From positions 6,209,761 to 6,273,760 of the forward strand of contig CM055728.1 in assembly GCA_029465975.1 (NCBI GenBank): a DNA stretch of 64,000 bases. Reading direction: 5' to 3'. This document shows, one piece after another, positions 1-10,805 of the stretch. Below the pieces are notes generated by a model, which saw nothing but the letters and a program-made list of their open reading frames with translations, was not told the DNA's origin and made no database searches. How positions within the stretch are numbered: the first letter of the stretch is position 1; every line of letters begins with the position of its first letter. This stretch comes from Dallia pectoralis (lineage: Eukaryota; Chordata; Actinopteri; Esociformes; Umbridae). The position numbers were made by a program, and so were the translations under genes.

Positions 1-218
1 GTGATGGGGGGAACGGTGGATCTAGAAGACCGGCGAAGACCTACGATGAAGCCTCCCTGCAGGTGACAGTAAACTGGCTTCAGCGTCTGTAGTATGAGGC
101 AAGCTCCAGGAAACGCATCTTCCATTATGCGGCGGACCATTGGTTGTAAGCTGCCGTCTCTCAAAGAACTGTTCAAAGTTCCTCTGCCATCCGGGAGATA
201 CAATTAAGAATCGGGCAA
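1..218. other. Unassigned flank of the hAT insertion
   Basis: This is unique-looking sequence before the hAT duplication. No open frame or known repeat is recognised. It runs off the window start, so it could belong to a feature cut by the edge. Confidence 0.3.
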
Positions 219-226
219 CGCTGAAT

Positions 227-1810
227 CATACCTGTCAAGTTTTGGATTTGAAAATAAGGGAGATTTTCCGGTGCCCACCGCGAGCAGTCCCACCACCCCA
301 ACCAAGCTCCAGTATCCCTTACATTTTCAGACAGGTGATAGCCAAAATGAAAACACAAAAGGGTATATATGAAGAGCATTTATTTAAAGGCTTATTTTTT
401 GTTCATTTAACATTGCTTGTCTTTACATTTACATTGTATTTTCATTCCACACATTCTTTTCATTTCATATTGCTTTTCTTTTACAGTTTTTCTTTTCATT
501 TCACATAACTTTTCTTTACTCTTAGTGAGTTATTGTACACATTTGTTGCAGACTTAGCATTCTTTAAGACTGTTTTGGAAAGAGTGTATTTGTTGGCTGG
601 ACCAGAGTGGTTAATTTTACATGAGAGAAGAGCGCAAACAGTTCTGTTGTCTAACGTCATCCTATTCTCTGTAACAATCTTCCGTACCATGCTAAACACC
701 CTTGCTGAACTTGCATTGCTATGGGGAGTGCATAGTAAAGCCTTCATACGTTTTGGCAGCTCACTGAACCTTATGTCCTTTCCTACTTTTCCTCTAATCC
801 CACAGCCAGTGGCCAGCTGTACCAGGTGGCAGATGCAGCCAAGGTCATGGACGTGGGGCTGTCTGGTCTTCAGTCTGCTGATGACCGAGTTATGGCGGCC
901 TTTCATAACACTCGCATTATCAGAGTTAAAGGCAATCAGGTTATCCCATGGGATGCCTCTTTTTCTATTGGAAACAGGAAAAAATGTCACAAAACGTCTC
1001 AGGCAAAATGTAAGGTTGTAATTAAATGCAATCTACTAAACATGTCAACCACACAGTGCAGTTCCCCTTAACTTAATGCTTCACTAAGCTTTTCATACAA
1101 ATTTTCTGCATTTCCTACATTGCATATAGGCATCTCCAGGAATCTTGTAGCGACCTGCAGAGTGGCCTCATCGTAGAGTCTAGTCAGAATGACGAATTCA
1201 TTGTCCGTTTTTCTGTTGTTCGATTCGTCGCACATCAGGGAAAGGGGCTGAGATTGGCATGTTTTGGCCAACTCGCCCTCTAGTTCTGCTGCTATGGCAC
1301 CTGTTGAGTGTCCAGTAATTAGCTAGTAATTTAGCCTACAACATGCATGCCATGGGTTAACTTAATTCTCAAATGTTAGAATATTCAAACACATTTCAAA
1401 CCCATTTTATACCGTTTTAGCAAACGTACAGTAGCCCAGCAGTAATAAAGATAGGTAGTTATATGGCTAGCTAACTTACCTTTGATGATTTGAGTAGCCT
1501 TAGTTTGCTTATTTTCGTGCAATAGCAGAGTCCAGGAACACGTCAGCTACACACTTTTTGATCTGGTCTGCCTCGGTGGCATTTCTCGTCACGAATGCCG
1601 ACATCGCCTGGGCATGTTTTTGTGCCTCTAGCCCGCGCTTGTGCTTAGCGGATTTCTCGTGCTCACACACTAAACTAGTTTTTTTTTACTCCGCCCCGGC
1701 CCGGTGTATTATTATTTTTAAATAACGCAGATTTAAATACGGGAGATTTACGGGAAAGAAGGGTAAAATACGGGACTTTCCCGGCCAAAACTGGATACTT
1801 GACAGGTATG
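227..1810 (-). mobile_element. hAT DNA transposon, internally deleted, with 8-bp target-site duplication
   Basis: Both ends carry the inverted terminal sequence CATACCTGTCAAGT (227-240, and its complement at 1797-1810). Identical 8-bp direct repeats, CGCTGAAT, lie immediately outside at 219-226 and 1811-1818. An 8-bp duplication with short inverted ends is the hallmark of the hAT superfamily, and the interior encodes hAT transposase pieces on the minus strand (496-1690). At 1,584 bp the element is short for an autonomous hAT, and the transposase lacks its central region, so it is probably a non-autonomous or dead copy. The sequence just inside both ends is related but diverged. Boundaries are firm because ends and duplication agree. 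Confidence 0.88.
496..1690 (-). pseudogene. BED-finger / hAT-type transposase remnant
   Basis: Read on the minus strand, three coding blocks appear in order. About 1690-1497 holds the end of a BED-like zinc finger (CEHEKSAKHKRG) followed by MSAFVTRNATEADQI. About 1297-1075 holds LMCDESNNRKTDNEF with the first catalytic-type Asp. About 974-496 holds FNSDNASVMKGRHNSV with the second Asp, a Cys/His patch (CICHLVQLA), and the C-terminal hAT dimerisation motif NASSARVFSMVRKIVTENRM. A donor-like GGTAAGT follows block 1 (near 1492), and CAATAG precedes block 3, so the blocks look like exons. The helical insertion normally lying between the second Asp and the dimerisation motif is missing: KRMKALLCTPHSNASSARVF runs straight across. 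The protein cannot be a complete transposase. Family assignment is confident; exon borders are inferred. Confidence 0.8.
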
Positions 1811-2040
1811 CGCTGAATCCAGGTTTTGGTTACTGTCTGGTCCTGGGAACTCATGTCTAAATTAGTCCTAAATTAGTTTTACTATAACAAATTGACAAGT
1901 TAAAAGGGATAACTCACCCGAATTACTAAATGCCACTTTTACTCATTGTTATGAAAGCTATTAATGGACAATGTGTGAAAGCATTCTATTATTTGTTTGC
2001 ATAAAGTATAAATACTCCTATGAGAGGGACAGAGATAGAC

Positions 2041-3108
2041 AGGGTGTATGCTATATGTGTACCTGATATTAAGACAAAATATGTTTTCAGTTAATCACAT
2101 GACAGGGTGTATGCTATATATGTACCTGATATTAAGACTAAATATGTTTTCAGTTAATCACATGACAGGGTGTATGCTATATGTGTACCTGATATTAAGA
2201 CTAAATATGTTTTCAGTTGAACACATGACAGGGTGTATGCTATATGTGTACCTGATATTACGACTAAATATGTTTTCAGTTGAACACATGACAGGGTGTA
2301 TGCTATATATGTACCTGATATGAAGATTAAATATGTTTTCAGTTAATCACATGACAGGGTGTATGCTATATCTGATATGAAGACTAAATATGTTTTCAGT
2401 TAATCACATGACAGGGTGTATGCTATATCTGATATGAAGACTAAATATGTTTTCAGTTAATCACATGATAGGGTGTATGCTATATCTGATATGAAGATTA
2501 AATATGTTTTCAGTTAATCACATGACAGGGTGTATGCTATATCTGATATGAAGACTAAATATGTTTTCAGTTAATCACATGACAGGGTGTATGCTATATA
2601 TGTACCTGATATGAAGACAAAATATGTTTTCAGTTAATCACATGATAGGGTGTATGCTATATCTGATATGAAGATTAAATATGTTTTCAGTTAATCACAT
2701 GACAGGGTGTATGCTATATCTGATATGAAGATTAAATATGTTTTCAGTTAATCACATGACAGGGTGTATGCTATATCTGATATGAAGACTAAATATGTTT
2801 TCAGTTAATCACATGACAGGGTGTATGCTATATATGTACCTGATATGAAGACAAAATATGTTTTCAGTTAATCACATGATAGGGTGTATGCTATATCTGA
2901 TATGAAGACTAAATATGTTTTCAGTTGAACACATGACAGGGTGTATGCTATATCTGATATGAAGATTAAATATGTTTTCAGTTAATCACATGACAGGGTG
3001 TATGCTATATCTGATATGAAGATTAAATATGTTTTCAGTTAATCACATGACAGGGTGTATGCTATATCTGATATGAAGATTAAATATGTTTTCAGTTAAT
3101 CACATGAC
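2041..3108. repeat. 57/63-bp minisatellite, 18 copies
   Basis: Each unit begins AGGGTGTATGCTATAT and ends CAGTTAATCACATGAC. Units start at 2041, 2104, 2167, 2230, 2293, 2356 and so on to 3052. Seven units are 63 bp (units 1-5, 10 and 14) and eleven are 57 bp; the long form carries a 6-bp indel around GTGTACC. The arithmetic (7x63 + 11x57 = 1,068) matches the array length exactly. Units differ by a few substitutions (TTAATCAC/TTGAACAC, GACTAAAT/GATTAAAT). A 91-codon open frame at 2048-2323 arises because 63 is divisible by 3; it stops where 57-bp units begin and is not a gene. Confidence 0.95.
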
Positions 3109-3835
3109 CAGACTGATTGTTAAAGCTTTTTGTTGTTTATGTCAAGAGACAGTTCTTTTGTCTTTTACCGCTGTCAACACTGAAATCAGACAGTCATTGG
3201 ACGCTCATTTATAATCCATTAATCTATAACTGCACACAGTGAGCGGGTTTATCTGTGCTATTTGCACAACTGTTATAGTTCAAAAAAACATAAGCAAGAT
3301 GGACAACAAGGCCTCAATCAGAAACGGAATATCAAAAAATCTGGAAGAAATTAAAGTATGATACTGTTTTTATTACTTACAATGCAAGTATAGTTGCTTC
3401 TATTAGATTGCTCTTCCACATGAAACAAATTAATACATAATATGCTTAATTGCATTTCTGCTACAAAAAGACATGCGATTACTTGACATAAACATCATCT
3501 GACAGGCCTAATAACAATGATTTATATATTAGATCATTTTATCCAATATAAAGTAAATATTTCTCTCTCAAACAAACACCCACACACACTCACACACACA
3601 GACAAAAACTCTGCCCAACTGCTTATAGAAGCGAGCAAAACCAGAGACATCTTTTCTCTCAGCTCTGTCAACCCACTGTGCTTTTCATTAATGATGTGTT
3701 TATGTTGATCCATCTTTTTTTGGCATATTTACATTCTATGACACTGGGATTACGCTTCCGTTTGTACATTGGAAGACCCTGGGAAACCTATGTGGTTGTG
3801 TATCGCGTATGATAGACTGCCAGCCTTCCTCCTCC
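3109..3835. other. No gene recognised
   Basis: A/T-rich unique-looking sequence with a short CA-rich patch near 3580-3602. No conserved domain, splice-like exon or transposon end was recognised. Confidence 0.4.
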
Positions 3836-4693
3836 GCTGTGTATCTGCTGTGTGTATCTGCGGTGTGCATCTGGCGTGTGTATCTGTGGTGTGTATCTGG
3901 CGTGTGTATCTGTGGTGTGCATCTGTGGTGTGCATCTGGCGTGTGTATGTAGCGTGTGTATCTGCTGTGTGTATCTGGCGTGTGTATCTGGCGTGTGTAT
4001 CTGTGGTGTGTATCTGGCGTGCGTATCTGTGGTGTGCATCTGTGGTGTGTATCTGGCGTGTGTATCTGCTGTGTGTATCTGGCGTGTGTATCTGCTGTGT
4101 GTATCTGCCGTGTGTATCTTCCGTGTGTATCTGCCGTGTGTATCTTCCGTGTGTATCTGCCGTGTGTATCTTCCGTGTGTATCTTCCGTGTGTATCTGCC
4201 GTATGTATCTGCGGTGTGTATCTGCTGTGTGTATCTGCCGTATGTATCTGCGGTGTGTATCTGCGGTGTGTATCTGCGGTGTGTATCTGCCGTGTGTATC
4301 TTCCGTGTGTATCTGCCGTATGTATCTGCGGTGTGTATCTGCTGTGTGTATCTGCTGTGTGTATCTGCCGTGTGTATCTTCCGTGTGTATCTGCCGTGTG
4401 TATCTTCCGTGTGTATCTGCCGTGTGTATCTTCCGTGTGTATCTTCCGTGTGTATCTGCCGTATGTATCTGCGGTGTGTATCTGCTGTGTGTATCTGCCG
4501 TATGTATCTGCGGTGTGTATCTGCGGTGTGTATCTGCCGTGTGTATCTGCCGTGTGTATCTTCCGTGTGTATCTGCCGTATGTATCTGCGGTGTGTATCT
4601 GCTGTGTGTATCTGCCGTATGTATCTGCGGTGTGTATCTGCCGTGTGTATCTGCCGTGTGTATCTGCCGTGTGTATCTGCCGTGTGTATCTGT
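3836..4693. repeat. 13-bp minisatellite, about 66 copies
   Basis: The unit is GTGTATCTGCCGT with common variants at three positions (TGCC, TTCC, TGCG, TGCT, TGGC). Variants are arranged in recurrent runs rather than at random, and the first 250 bp is richer in TGGC and TGTGG variants than the rest. Because 13 is not a multiple of 3 and the unit lacks stops in every phase, all three forward frames and two reverse frames stay open for 300-340 codons. Those proteins (VYLPCVSAVCI- or RYTRQIHTADTH-like) are repeat artefacts with 13-residue periodicity. Confidence 0.95.
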
Positions 4694-6156
4694 CATGTTT
4701 ATGTCTCCTGTCGTTCACTGGCTCCAGTGTTTCACTGTAGCGACAGCTGTTGTTCGCTGGTATTTACAGTGCATACCAGAATACAGTGGTCTTTGTCTGA
4801 CTCGTGTGTGTGTGTGTTTGTGCGAATACATTTGTCCTCGTGTGTACGCGTGTTGAATACAGCTAGCGGCGAAACTGTGAAAGGGCCTCTGGTATACCTG
4901 TTGGCCTCAGCGACGGTGATTATTCCTCGCGCACATGGAGTTGATGTAGCCCTGAATGTCTTCGTGACTGCATGGGACTAATGAAATAGTGTGAGAGCCT
5001 GACAGCTCTCTGGGAAATGCTTAATCCAGGGGAGAAATGTTTTGAGATTATAGCACCCGGTGGACATAGCTGCCTTAGCTCAGCACTTACCCAGAGGCAC
5101 ACCGCTGACAAGCCCGCGTGAAAGAAAGAGAGGGAGAGGTTCGTTCCTGTTCGGCCAGTCACTTGGTATGACACCCCGAAGTGAATGTGTGTCCACACAC
5201 ATGGATCCAGTGCACATGTGAGTTAAAACTGACCCGTGTGTGAATGTACGTGTGAGTGAGCAGAAGGGCAGTGCTGGGATTCTCCCGCTGAGTTGGTAAT
5301 CAATAGGGGGAGGAGGGGGGGGCACATCTACAGTCCTGAAATCCAGGAACCATCATCTATCATATTGAGGCTGTGTCCTCAGTTGGGGGTGTCCCAGATA
5401 TTTCCCAGGCTTTGCAGGGCCGACGTAGATCGTTCCCGGGGAATATTGGAAGCATTCCCTTCATGCATTCCCAGTGTAATATTTGATCTGACCAATCGCT
5501 GAACAGAATCCGGCAGAGGGCGTTGATGATGGTGGTCTCAACACAAGGCTATCATCCACAAGCAATACAGCTACGGTTATAACGGTTATTACGGTTACAA
5601 AATGTTGGACCGGAGTGCACCGCCGCGTTTAAAAGTACTGATTGCAATGATGAAGCTTTACCATGGACCATCTGAGCCATCGTCTTCATCGGGTTTATCG
5701 TGAACCCATATGGTGTTTTACACAGAACCAGCAAGGTGTTTATGGCTTATTTTTTGGTGTTTGTTAGCAGATTCTTTATTTGTCTTTCACACCCCAGACC
5801 TCCATCGGAACCGGCTCCACTGTGAAACCACAACAATATTTTCCCCCATCTCTGTTGTGCTCCACACCCTGTAGAAAAAAAGAAAAATAGAAGAGAAAGC
5901 AGACTCTTCTGCCTCCGGTCAGGCTCCACCCAGATGCTCTCAGGCCTCTAGGAGCGTGCTCCTCCACCCTGAACGCCTCCCCTAGACCCACTCCTCCCCT
6001 AATCTCAAAATGAGGGCTGTGAAACATCATAAGGACGTGTTAAATAACGGCCCTGATCTCTGTGGATAAACACGTCTGATAAAAGACAGAGAGAGGTAGG
6101 GAGAAGAACGAACAAGAAAAAGATGAACATGGGCTGATATGGGTTTTAATGAATTG
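4694..6156. other. No gene recognised; short TG tract
   Basis: There is a brief TG tract near 4805-4818. Around 5565-5595 a short degenerate TACGGTTATAACGGTT repeat appears. Open frames of 60-92 codons exist but carry no recognisable motif and overlap one another in several phases, as expected by chance. Confidence 0.4.
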
Positions 6157-7336
6157 CATACATAAGTGACATACACCTTGACCTCCACATACATAAGTGA
6201 CATACACCTTGACCTCCACATACATAAGTGACATACACCTTGACCTCCACATACATAAGTGACATACACCTTGACCTCCACATACATAAGTGACATACAC
6301 CTTGACCTCCACATACATAAGTGACATACACCTTGACCTCCACATACATAATTGACATACACCTTGACCTCCACATACATAAGTGACATACACCTTGACC
6401 TCCACATACATAAGTGACATACACCTTGACCTCCACATACATAAGTGTGACTGACATACACCTTGACCTCCCACATACATACACCTTGACCTCCACATAC
6501 ATGACATACACCTTGACCTCAACATACATAAGTGACATACACCTTGACCTCCCACATACATACAACTTGACCTGACATACCTAAACCTTGACCTCCACAT
6601 ACATAAATGACATACACCTTGACCTCCACATACATAAATTAGTTACCCCTTGACCTCCACATACATAAGTGACCTTGACCTCCACATACATAAGTGACAT
6701 ACACCTTGACCTCGACATACATAAGTGACATACAACTTGACCTCCACATACAAAGTGACATACAACTTGACCTCCACATACATAAGTGACATACAACTTG
6801 ACCTCTACATACATAAGTGACGTACAACTTGACTTCCACATACATAAGTGACATATAACTTGACCTCTACATACATAAGTGACATACAACTTGACCTCCA
6901 CATACATAAGTAACATACAACTTGACCTCTACATACATAAGTGACATACAACTTGACCTCCACATACATAAGTGACATACACCTTGACCTCCACATACAT
7001 AAGTAACATACACCTTGACCTCAACATACATAAGTGACATACACCTTGACCTCCACATACATAAGTGACATACAACTTGACCTCCACATACATAAGTGAC
7101 ATACACCTTGACCTCCACATACATAAATTAGATACCCCTTGACCTCCACATACATAAGTGACATATAACTTGACCTCTACATACATAAGTGACATACACC
7201 TTGACCTCCACATACATAAGTGACATACAACTTGACCTCTACATACATAAGTGACATACAACTTGACCTCCACATACATAAGTGACAAACAACTTGACCT
7301 CCACATACATAAGTGACATACACCTACCTAGACCTT
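6157..7336. repeat. 31-bp minisatellite, about 38 copies
   Basis: The unit contains GACATACACCTTGACCTC followed by CACATACATAAGT. Roughly the first half (6157-6530) mostly carries ACACCTTGACC; from about 6720 ACAACTTGACC is common and CTCTAC/CTCCAC variants interleave. A damaged stretch at about 6440-6670 has truncated units. Overlapping antisense frames of 60-186 codons (VEVKVYVTYVCGGQGVCHLC-like) are produced by the 31-bp period and are not genes. A single unit in inverted orientation lies about 1.4 kb downstream at 8774-8803. Confidence 0.95.
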
Positions 7337-7342
7337 AACATT

Positions 7343-7514
7343 CAGGTATACAGGCCCAATGTGTACATGCCCAGGTTCCAGGTGTACAGGCCCCAGGTGT
7401 ACAGGCCCCAGGTGTACAGGCCCCAGGTGTACAGGCCCCAGGTGTACAGGCCCCAGGTGTACAGGCCCAGGTGTACAGGCCCAGGCCCCAGGTGTACAGG
7501 CCCAGGTCCCAGCA
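7343..7514. repeat. 15-bp minisatellite, about 11 copies
   Basis: The unit is CCCCAGGTGTACAGG. It is nearly perfect between 7378 and 7460, with decayed units on both sides and two shortened units after 7460. It begins almost immediately after the 31-bp array ends, so two unrelated arrays abut. The frame encoding YRPQV repeats is an artefact of 15 being divisible by 3. Confidence 0.92.
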
Positions 7515-7978
7515 TGGCTGAAGGCATGAAGTATGGATAATGATTCCCTCATTCAGGTTTGAACTGGGGTCTTCTAAGATCAGGGGTTTGTATCTGGATT
7601 AGGCGGCTCAATGTCCTTCCCCAGAATCCCACAGAGAAAACGATCAAAGCATTATTAAGGTCTCAGGCACCAGGAAATATGTTGTAATCTGAGCTGCAGC
7701 CTTTGAGTATGCAGCCTTTGAGTATGCACGGCACAACTGCTTAACTGTTGCTCCACTGGACCAGGAACATAGTTTGCGCTGGTTTAATATGCCCCCCTAG
7801 CTCCCAACTTCCTGGCGTTGCGGATAAGCATCTGAGGCGGCTTCCTGTTGCTTTGTAATTAACGTGAACAATAGCGGCTAAGTGGTCAACGTGTTACAGC
7901 TGAATCGCCCAGAAGTGATCAAATAAGACATGCAAGGGCATGATACGCTCCCTTTGATGTTTTAATTAAAGCTTTTCT

Positions 7979-8078
7979 CGTCTCTCACTATCTCACTATC
8001 TCACTATCTTTCTATCTATCTCTCTCTCTCTCTCTCTCCCTCTCTCCCTCTCTCCCTCTCTCTCTCTCTCTCTCTCAT
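7979..8078. repeat. CT-rich microsatellite
   Basis: A polypyrimidine tract of (TCTC)n with TATC and CCCT interruptions, followed by CATTCTCTTCCCACTAG. It resembles a splice-acceptor tract, but no open exon with a recognisable product follows, so it is listed only as a simple repeat. Confidence 0.85.
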
Positions 8079-8295
8079 TCTCTTCCCACTAGACCTCTTC
8101 TCCAGTTGTTTGATGCACTGATGATGGAGTTATCAAGTTCATGATAATGTGGCAGATTAGCCAACATGAGAAGTCAACATGGATTGTGAAAATGACTAGA
8201 TATGAGGGCTGGTTCTCTCTATCCTATTTCTTCCTCTCTATTCTCACACCTTTTATCCTTCTGTTTACAGTAGCTCCCCTAATCAAAAATCGAGG

Positions 8296-8443
8296 CAAAT
8301 TTATTTTATATAGCCCTTTTCACAAAGTGCTTTTACACACACCCAGCCTGAAATCCGACAGAGAATGCATCAACAAGTTGATACGAAGCGGCTCTGACAA
8401 ACTCCTTGGTCGTTCAAATTTTGGAAGAAACCTAGAGAGGAAT
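8296..8443 (-). mobile_element. LINE 3'-UTR fragment (same family as 19936-23230)
   Basis: This stretch matches the 3' end of the LINE at 19936 in order. Both contain CAAATTTATTT, CACAAAGTGCTTTTACA, CCAGCCTGAA.TCCGACA, CATCAACAAGTTGA, a CGGCT segment and GGAAGAAACCTAGAGAGGA. Orientation is the same, so the element points to the minus strand. No coding region is attached, so it is a short 5'-truncated or eroded copy. The similarity is read directly by comparing the two places in this window. Confidence 0.75.
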
Positions 8444-9454
8444 ACTAATTATTATTAAATGCATTTGTGTCATGTCCAGAGTCTTGTAAACAGACCAGGT
8501 TAGATGGATGACCAGTCTGACAGGGGTAAACGTGGAGGTTTAGCGGAGTGGAAGGAGGAACAATCAGGCATCTCTCCCAGCCCTCACTGCTCCTCGGCAG
8601 TCCGGCAACTAGGTCCACCCCAAAAATGTTGGGAGCCCTCTGAGGGAGCCTGAGTCCCTGCCGCCAATAGAATAGAGGATCCTGCTTACACCCCCAGGAG
8701 ACAACAAGCTCCTGCGCCACATCCTGTCTTTGGGGTAGAGGTTCCCTCTGCTCCAGCTCCCATTCTTATCTCAGAGGTCAAGGTGTATGTCACTTATGTA
8801 TGTTCTTGCCTCCTTCTGCTCTGGTTCTCCTTTGAGCCTCGGAGGCAAAGCCTATGTACACTCCCACCCCCCTCCTGCCTCAGGGACTTCTGCTCTGTCA
8901 GCGTCACCTCCTGCTCTGGGGCCTCCCCTAGGCCCTGTTGAAGACAACTTGACACAGTTCCGCATCCACCTGGCTGGCCACCTCCTGGGACTCAGGGAAA
9001 CATGCAACAGGAATGAGACAATGTCGAGATACACGGGACCACCATGGTCTGATAAGAGCCTAATATGTATGTCACAACGAGCAGAATTGCAAGAAAAGGT
9101 GTCCTCCAATAATGATTTTATTTCTTGGAGGAGAACCGTCAGATCCCACGTCGACTAACCCAAATGCCAAACGTGCGACTGACTGCTTCGCCCGTGTCCC
9201 AATACCCAGTCATTGGCTCACTCAGTAGAAGCGGAGGCAGACCCAGTGGGTCTCCAAGCTCCATTGTATTGTAAACACTGTGGCCCCTCATACGGTTCCA
9301 GTGATTGTGTGGCCTGTTTACTGACTCTGACTGTGATTGATCACAGCACTGAATTTACTGTGAGGAACGAACTGCAGGCCTCTACACAACAGTGTGCACT
9401 GGATTCTGGGTCGTACAAAATGTGTGTTGCAGTTTCCGGGTCTCTCGGAAACAG
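8444..9454. other. Unassigned sequence with a 123-codon open frame
   Basis: An open frame runs on the plus strand at 8787-9158 (rich in Pro, Ser and Gly at its start) and another on the minus strand at 8445-8720. Neither shows a motif I recognise, and neither has convincing splice or promoter context. The inverted 31-bp repeat unit at 8774-8803 overlaps the start of the plus-strand frame, which argues against a real start there. Confidence 0.3.
8774..8803 (-). repeat. Single inverted copy of the 31-bp minisatellite unit
   Basis: Thirty bases here are the exact reverse complement of a standard unit of the 6157-7336 array (core AGGTCAAGGTGTATGTCACT). No second unit flanks it on either side. 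An exact 30-base match is far beyond chance in 64 kb. Confidence 0.9.
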
Positions 9455-10805
9455 CCTGGTCCCTGTGGGCGGCTAAACAGCCTGGTCCCTGTGGGCGGCT
9501 AAACAGGCTGGTCCCTGTGGGCGGCTACACAGCCTGGTCCCTGTGGGCGGCTAAACAGCCTGGTCCCTGTGGGCGGCTAAACAGCCTGGTCCCTGTGGGC
9601 GGCTACACAGCCTGGTTCCTGTGGGCGGCTAAACAGCCTGGTCCCTGTGGGCGGCTAAACAGCCTGGTCCCTGTGGGCGGCTAAACAGCCTGGTCCCTGT
9701 GGGCGGCTAAACAGCCTGGTCCCTGTGGGCGGCTAAACAGCCTGGTCCCTGTGGGCGGCTACACAGCCTGGTCCCTGTGGGCGGCTACACAGCCTGGTCC
9801 CTGTGGGCGGCTAAACAGCCTGGTCCCTGTGGGCGGCTAAACAGCCTGGTCCCTGTGGGCGGCTAAACAGCCTGGTCCCTGTGGGCGGCTAAACAGCCTG
9901 GTCCCTGTGGGCGGCTACACAGCCTGGTCCCTGTGGGCGGCTACACAGCCTGGTCCCTGTGGGCGACTAAACAGCCTGGTCCCTGTGGGCGGCTAAACAG
10001 CCTGGTCCCTGTGGGCGGCTAAACAGCCTGGTCCCTGTGGGCGGCTACACAGCCTGGTCCCTGTGGGCGGCTAAACAGCCTGGTCCCTGTGGGCGGCTAA
10101 ACAGCCTGGTCCCTGTGGGCGGCTAAACAGCCTGGTCCCTGTGGGCGGCTAAACAGCCTGGTCCCTGTGGGCGGCTAAACAGCCTGGTCCCTGTGGGCGG
10201 CTAAACAGCCTGGTCCCTGTGGGCGGCTAAACAGCCTGGTCCCTGTGGGCGGCTAAACAGCCTGGTCCCTGTGGGCGGCTAAACAGCCTGGTCCCTGTGG
10301 GCGGCTAAACAGCCTGGTCCCTGTGGGCGGCTAAACAGCCTGGTCCCTGTGGGCGGCTAAACAGCCTGGTCCCTGTGGGCGGCTAAACAGCCTGGTCCCT
10401 GTGGGCGGCTAAACAGCCTGGTCCCTGTGGGCGGCTAAACAGCCTGGTCCCTGTGGGCGGCTAAACAGCCTGGTCCCTGTGGGCGGCTAAACAGCCTGGT
10501 CCCTGTGGGCGGCTAAACAGCCTGGTCCCTGTGGGCGGCTACACAGCCTGGTCCCTGTGGGCGGCTACACAGCCTGGTCCCTGTGGGCGGCTACACAGCC
10601 TGGTCCCTGTGGGCGGCTAAACAGCCTGGTCCCTGTGGGCGGCTAAACAGCCTGGTCCCTGTGGGCGGCTAAACAGCCTGGTCCCTGTGGGCGGCTACAC
10701 AGCCTGGTCCCTGTGGGCGGCTACACAGCCTGGTCCCTGTGGGCGGCTACACAGCCTGGTCCCTGTGGGCGGCTAAACAGCCTGGTCCCTGTGGGCGGCT
10801 AAACA
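9455..10805. repeat. 26-bp minisatellite, about 52 copies
   Basis: The unit runs CCTGGTCCCTGTGGGC followed by GGCTAAACAG. It is very homogeneous: the main variant is TAAACAG versus TACACAG, plus single changes near 9615 (GGTTCCT) and 9963 (GGCGACT). TACACAG units come in small clusters (about 9755-9800, 9915-9960, 10540-10610, 10690-10760), which suggests recent multi-unit duplications. Only the first few units are read through by an open frame (to 9684). The G/C-rich units contrast with the A/T-rich surroundings. Confidence 0.96.

Noticed and set aside
3750..4981. Frames of 302-341 codons on both strands
   Set aside because: Strict 13-residue periodicity from the 13-bp array; ends coincide with the first stops in flanking unique sequence.
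6027..7306. Antisense Cys/Val/Tyr-rich frames
   Set aside because: Produced by the 31-bp array in all phases.
6157..7336. CRISPR array (31-bp repeats)
   Set aside because: There are no unique spacers; the unit repeats head to tail without gaps, and the context is a fish genome. The same holds for the 26-, 29- and 30-bp arrays.
7979..8110. Splice acceptor after the CT tract (CCCACTAG at about 8091)
   Set aside because: No open exon with a plausible donor or recognisable product follows; a simple repeat explains the pyrimidine tract.
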